From: Plazaster borealis
Taxonomy: Eukaryota; Echinodermata; Asteroidea; Forcipulatida; Labidiasteridae
DNA: 64,000 nucleotides
NCBI GenBank assembly: GCA_021014325.1
Contig: CM037470.1
Span: forward strand, 7,171,147 to 7,235,146
Direction of reading: 5' to 3'
The translations under genes and the position numbers were made by a program. A model generated the notes under the pieces. That model ran no database searches. It was not told where the DNA came from and saw only the letters and a list, made by a program, of their open reading frames with translations. Positions 59,736 to 64,000 of this stretch are shown piece by piece (position 1 is the stretch's first letter; every line of letters starts with the position of its first letter).

Positions 59736-61904
59736 TTAGGTTTCTCTTATTTTCATGCTGCATTTCTTGAATGAGTATCTAAATCCTGTCCCAATACCCC
59801 ACTGGATTCCTACATTTTCTGCAACATTCCAGTAATTATAGTATTTACCATTGAGATGTGCATTAAAACACCCAACGAACCACCAGGCACCTTCCCATCT
59901 CACTGCACAGTTCCATGGTCCATATGTATCATGGTCACGATCCTTTGTAGTGAAGGGATAGCCGTCGTGAATGCTCATTGAATCACCTGTTGTCTGACTC
60001 TCAAACATACCGACCGTGATTCTGTAATCATCACCATTTATGGCAAACCTCCTGTAAAGAGCCCAACGAGAATTACCGTTCCAGTCAGTCAAATCAATAC
60101 GTAGGTGCCATAGTCCAGTCGCAGTTAATGTGCGCAGAATATCATTGCCAAGCCAGAACTCACCCTTGAGATCGCCAAAACCGGCTTGATATTCAGCCCA
60201 GTTATGGTAAAAGTCAACAGATCCATCTTGTCTCCTTTGAAATACAATCCAGCCTCCACCGTCGGTCTCCATATCACAGTAGACCTGGACGCCCTCTGGC
60301 AGACCATCTGGGTAGATTGTGTATTGACCACTGTCAGTCGTACCTGATAATAGTAACTCTTTGCAGCTCTTGTAGGTACCTGGGTTTGTTAGTTCATTTG
60401 TCGTTTCTGCTTCTGCTTCTTCTTCTCGTATTTTCATGCTGCATTTGTTCAAGGAGTAGTAAAGACCAAAATCATTAACCCACTGAACCCCCCAAGAGTA
60501 GGCCACATTTGGGTTTGCAGAGTAACGGCCATTGAGGTGAGCTTTAAAACAGTCATTAAACCACCAGGCACCTTCCCATTTCCGCGCACAGTTCTCTGGA
60601 ATGTATGGATCGTTGTCACGGTCATTCGTTGTGAAAGGATACCCATTTTGGTAAGCCATTGAGTCACCTGCTGTACTACGAGTATCAAACAAACCGACGG
60701 TGATTCTGTACTTGTCATCTGATATGGCAAATCTCCTGTAAAGAGCCCAACGAGAAAAACCATTCCAGTCAGTCAAATCAATACGTAGGTGCCATAGTCC
60801 AGTAGCAGTTAATGTGTGCAGAATGTCATTGCCCAGCCAGAACTCACCATTGAGACCGCCAAAACCGGCTTGATATTCAGCCCAGTTACGGTAAAAGTCA
60901 ACAGAGCCATCTTGTCTCCTTTGAAATACAATCCAGCCTCCACCGTCGGTTTCCATATCACAGTAGACCTGGACACCCTCTGGCAGACCATCGGGGTAGA
61001 TTGTGTAAATGTCATTTCTTACACAACCAGCTAATAGTAAGTCCTTGCAACTGTTGGGCAATGCAGATGCTTTTGAAGATGTCGTTGTTTCTGGTGAAGT
61101 GTCGGGTAGTGCATGTGTGATTGACGCTATTTCAGTGCCAAGTGTAGACATTGTTTCTCCGGCAGATTTTGATGTTTTAACCTTTTGCACGGTTGTTAAT
61201 GCCTCTGGTCCAACGGTCGTTTTCACAACTGCTGATGCGGGGTTAATTGGATGTGTAGTTTCAGCTACCGGTTTATCGGGTACTGAACTTGTTCCAATAC
61301 TAGAAGTTGAAACGTCCGGAGATGTTCCAATAACTTGGGTTATGTCTGTAATTGAAGCGGTGTCAGTTGAAGGCACTGTTTGTGATTCTGCTGCGCTGTC
61401 GGGGGCAGATGTCACTGTTTTACTTGATGCAGTCTTCGCAGTAGAATCTTCGACTGTAACTTGCGCAGTTTTGAGAGCAAAAACTGCTTCAGTGTTGGTA
61501 ACCGAAACTGTTGTGGTTTTGAGTGCTTCAGACGACAAAGTGTCAAAGTTCTCGTCATAATAAATATAGCCCTGCAGTTTAACCATATCAGCAGGGGTCA
61601 CGGCTCTGGATGCATTATTCAACTCACAACGATGGTTACTGGTGTGGTAGTTAAATGATTGACACTGGGGGTTGAGAGAGCAGTCTCGGCCACACAGCAC
61701 AGGAGAAGATACAGTCTTCAACTGAAAACCATGAGCCTTCAAGAAGTGGTTGTCCGTCGAGTAGTAGTTTAAATTAAGCCTTCGATCACACTCATAACAA
61801 CTTGTTAGCCGAATGGTCAGCGGTAGTAACAACATCCAAACCATCTTGACCTCCATGCTACTTGAACTAACCTTGCTCATGATAAAAATGGCAATGCTCA
61901 TCAT
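59736..61904 (-). CDS. Secreted PAN/apple protein with two fibrinogen-related domains
   Basis: A single 722-codon frame without introns. The start may be Met1 or, more likely, Met17, which begins a normal signal peptide (MEVKMVWMLLLPLTIRLTSC). Residues about 36-118 form a PAN/apple-like module with six cysteines. About 120-284 is a Ser/Thr-rich, probably O-glycosylated stalk. Fibrinogen C-terminal domains span about 285-493 and 513-721. Each has YCDMETDGGGWIVFQRRQDG, a DRDND- or DRDHD-type calcium loop, NCA and GAWWF. The pair are nearly identical, so one arose by recent internal duplication of about 684 bp. Such proteins usually act as secreted lectins or in pathogen recognition, binding acetylated sugars; the ligand here is unknown. 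An antisense frame over the stalk (61009-61560) is a shadow. Confidence 0.93.
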   Translation of the reverse strand: MMSIAIFIMSKVSSSSMEVKMVWMLLLPLTIRLTSCYECDRRLNLNYYSTDNHFLKAHGFQLKTVSSPVLCGRDCSLNPQCQSFNYHTSNHRCELNNASRAVTPADMVKLQGYIYYDENFDTLSSEALKTTTVSVTNTEAVFALKTAQVTVEDSTAKTASSKTVTSAPDSAAESQTVPSTDTASITDITQVIGTSPDVSTSSIGTSSVPDKPVAETTHPINPASAVVKTTVGPEALTTVQKVKTSKSAGETMSTLGTEIASITHALPDTSPETTTSSKASALPNSCKDLLLAGCVRNDIYTIYPDGLPEGVQVYCDMETDGGGWIVFQRRQDGSVDFYRNWAEYQAGFGGLNGEFWLGNDILHTLTATGLWHLRIDLTDWNGFSRWALYRRFAISDDKYRITVGLFDTRSTAGDSMAYQNGYPFTTNDRDNDPYIPENCARKWEGAWWFNDCFKAHLNGRYSANPNVAYSWGVQWVNDFGLYYSLNKCSMKIREEEAEAETTNELTNPGTYKSCKELLLSGTTDSGQYTIYPDGLPEGVQVYCDMETDGGGWIVFQRRQDGSVDFYHNWAEYQAGFGDLKGEFWLGNDILRTLTATGLWHLRIDLTDWNGNSRWALYRRFAINGDDYRITVGMFESQTTGDSMSIHDGYPFTTKDRDHDTYGPWNCAVRWEGAWWFVGCFNAHLNGKYYNYWNVAENVGIQWGIGTGFRYSFKKCSMKIRET

Positions 61905-63932
61905 TGTAAACGACTGGCTTAAGTTTCTTGTACAAGCAAATGTGACTGTAAAGAAGTATTAGCAGCTTAAGATGTGAACAATTTCGACATCGGAGGTTGC
62001 TCCGACCTCCATGATCTAGTTCTTTGTTAGTTATGCGAGTGCAAACGACTGTTCGTCCAAAAAGTACAAGTAAGAAGAGACGCGTGCCTTGCTACTATGA
62101 ATAGCGCTGTAAAAAGAAAAGAAAAAAAGGCTCGACTGTTATTGGTTTATGACGTCCATGAAATTCTAATTAGAATTTGTGAAAAATACAATACGGGATC
62201 TGTTAGGGAGCGGTCGTTATTTGCTTAATGCTTTGTTCAAGGTAACAACTGTTCTTATTACTCTGTACCGGTAATGACCCGTAGCTTTACATGCAGTAAT
62301 TGCCTACACTCTCTATTAGAAGCTATTCTCTGAGACATTAAGTTTGGGCGATATGGGTTTTTTCCCGAAGTAAAACAAATATTAGCAAACAAGGTAAATG
62401 CCCTTTGGTTTGTGAGTAGTCCGTTCAGATTCATCATCACCTTTGAAATAAAGTAAAAAGCAGTTGCTTATGTGTTAAGTTCACTTATTGTTCGTTTTCT
62501 TGTTTCCTTTGTATATTAAGGTTGTCTGTACTTTGTTGGAATCGTATGGCTACACACTGCATTCATTCATAGTGTTCAATAACTACACCCTCGTAAAACA
62601 AATATCTGTGGTAATAGACTGAGCACTTAGTAAACAATTTCTCGTGTTATCTGAATATCAAAATAAGAGGATTCAACATTTAAAATAAATCAAAAATCTT
62701 TGTTATGTTAACTCTTGTAACATTCTAATCTGTCATTCTAAGAGATCATTAAATGCATGTACCTTTGAAAGGTTGCATGTTTGTAGGATTAGGGTATTTG
62801 TTATCAACGTTAGATAATTAAGGTGCCAAAAGCTGCAAAAGATCGCCATAACTTCTTTTCTTTTTGGGGGCGGGGGGTACTTTTGGGACCTGGGGGGCTT
62901 ATAGTCACCCCCAACCCTCAGTATTTTCCAAAGTTCAAGAGCGAATTTTATTGAACTTACCACAAAGGTTCATTTTACCAAGTTCGTCATGATAATGTAA
63001 AAAATAAGTCTAAACATTTCCAAAAATATCCATGAAGAGGCTTAGTCGAAAATCGTAATTTTCCCAAATGTCCGTACTTTTTTCAAATACTGTAAAACTT
63101 TGCAAATTGTTTATTTTGACATGAATAATAACTTGACACTCAATTATTAAATGGGTCACCGTTGGGTAACCTGGAATCATTGGTTTATCCTACTTGGGGG
63201 AACAAAATTGTATTTTTGAGGTTTTCCACTGAGAAAATATTCCCGATAAGGTTTTGGGGCCGAAGGAACAATGAGGAACGCCTAATTGGTGATTCTTGCC
63301 TATACAAAATTGGAAATAAGTACTTACAAAATACTCCATTGATAAAAAAAACTTTAGTTTGAACCCCATAAATACTGCATGAAAACACTTAATACAGGAT
63401 GTCTCCATTTTGAATTTCCACAATGCATTACACATCGCATGACAAATTACTACACTTTCTAAGGAAAACATTCAAAAACAAGTGCAAATTTTGTTGAAAG
63501 ACATAGTAAAAAACGTTAAAATCATTTGACCCAAGATCAAACAAACGGCTTCCATCGTTTCAGATGACTTCCGATAAATGATTTTTGTTCCAATGACACA
63601 GACAAAATATTGGGAAAAGTTTGAAGAATCAAAATGAGTCTCTTCAGCGGTAATTTAGGGGCAAAGGATTTGAGAGTAGGTGCATGTGGCCCCAAAACTT
63701 TCCAGTGCCCCTTCCCCAGATGCCCCAACGGGAAACTACATGAAGTGCCTTTAAAAAGGAAAAGCATGGCCCATAGGCCCTCCCCCCCCCCTTTTTCGCT
63801 GGAAGATCCTAGCTACGCGGCTAGATTGTGCTATAGCCCAATAAATTCGTCAGTGCCTGTTTGGCTGCCGTGTTTACCCGATTGAATGTTAGTTTGAGCA
63901 TGGTCTAGGTTGCACCACTTGGATGCTGAAGC
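61905..63932. other. Upstream region, no gene recognised
   Basis: It should hold the promoter of the fibrinogen-domain gene, but I see no clear TATA box. A G-rich then C-rich patch lies at 62,863-62,925. The open frame at about 63,634-63,885 overlaps poly-C and looks like repeat DNA. Confidence 0.4.
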
Positions 63933-64000
63933 TTAAAGGCAGTGGACACTATTGGTAATTACTCAAAATAATTATTAGCACAAAACCTTACTTGCTATCA
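63933..64000 (+). mobile_element. Start of a TTAA MITE cut by the window end
   Basis: TTAAAGGCAGTGGACACTAT then TGGTAATTACTCAAAATAAT matches the end of the family seen at 14746-15121. The right end lies outside the window. Confidence 0.65.

Noticed and set aside
61009..61560. 183-codon plus-strand ORF
   Set aside because: Antisense shadow of the Thr/Ser-rich stalk of the fibrinogen-domain gene.

Overview
The window is metazoan nuclear DNA. It has intron-split genes with GT/AG splice sites, a TATA box, AATAAA signals, AT-rich intergenic sequence and many transposon relics. Several dispersed repeats (a TTAA-flanked MITE beginning TTAAAGGCA..., and a MITE with ends reading GGGCCCAATTTCATAGAGC) are ones I associate with echinoderm genomes. 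My best guess is a sea star, but this rests on recalled repeats and not on a search.

Layout. 1-3,000: palindromic and tandem repeats. 3,031-13,928 and 18,143-28,930: two copies of a roughly 11-kb direct segmental duplication, about 15 kb apart. Each carries one complete minus-strand gene for a secreted M12B (reprolysin) metalloprotease of about 400 residues in ten coding exons. 13,930-18,140, between the copies: a decayed L1/Tx1-type LINE with a MITE nested in it, a SINE and another MITE. 28,930-41,500: gene-poor, with a broken THAP-domain exon, long hairpins and MITEs. 41,505-48,477: a 7-kb minisatellite of about 211 units of 33 bp with higher-order structure and open frames on both strands. 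48,480-59,700: more repeats (hAT-like element, SINE copies, a duplicated Ty3/gypsy integrase tail, MITEs). 59,736-61,904: an intronless minus-strand gene for a secreted PAN/apple protein with two fibrinogen-related domains. 61,905-64,000: no gene found; it ends inside another TTAA-type MITE.

The three supported protein-coding genes are all predicted to be secreted: two paralogous metalloproteases and one fibrinogen-domain lectin-like protein. Nothing in the sequence shows that they act together. The two duplication copies act as natural empty-site controls for each other. A CR1/L2-type retrotransposon sits only in copy 2. A Crypton-like hairpin insertion and a 1.9-kb element with inverted minisatellite ends sit only in copy 1.

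Limits: exon joins were made by eye from splice signals, phase and agreement between the two copies. No alignment, transcript or database was available.
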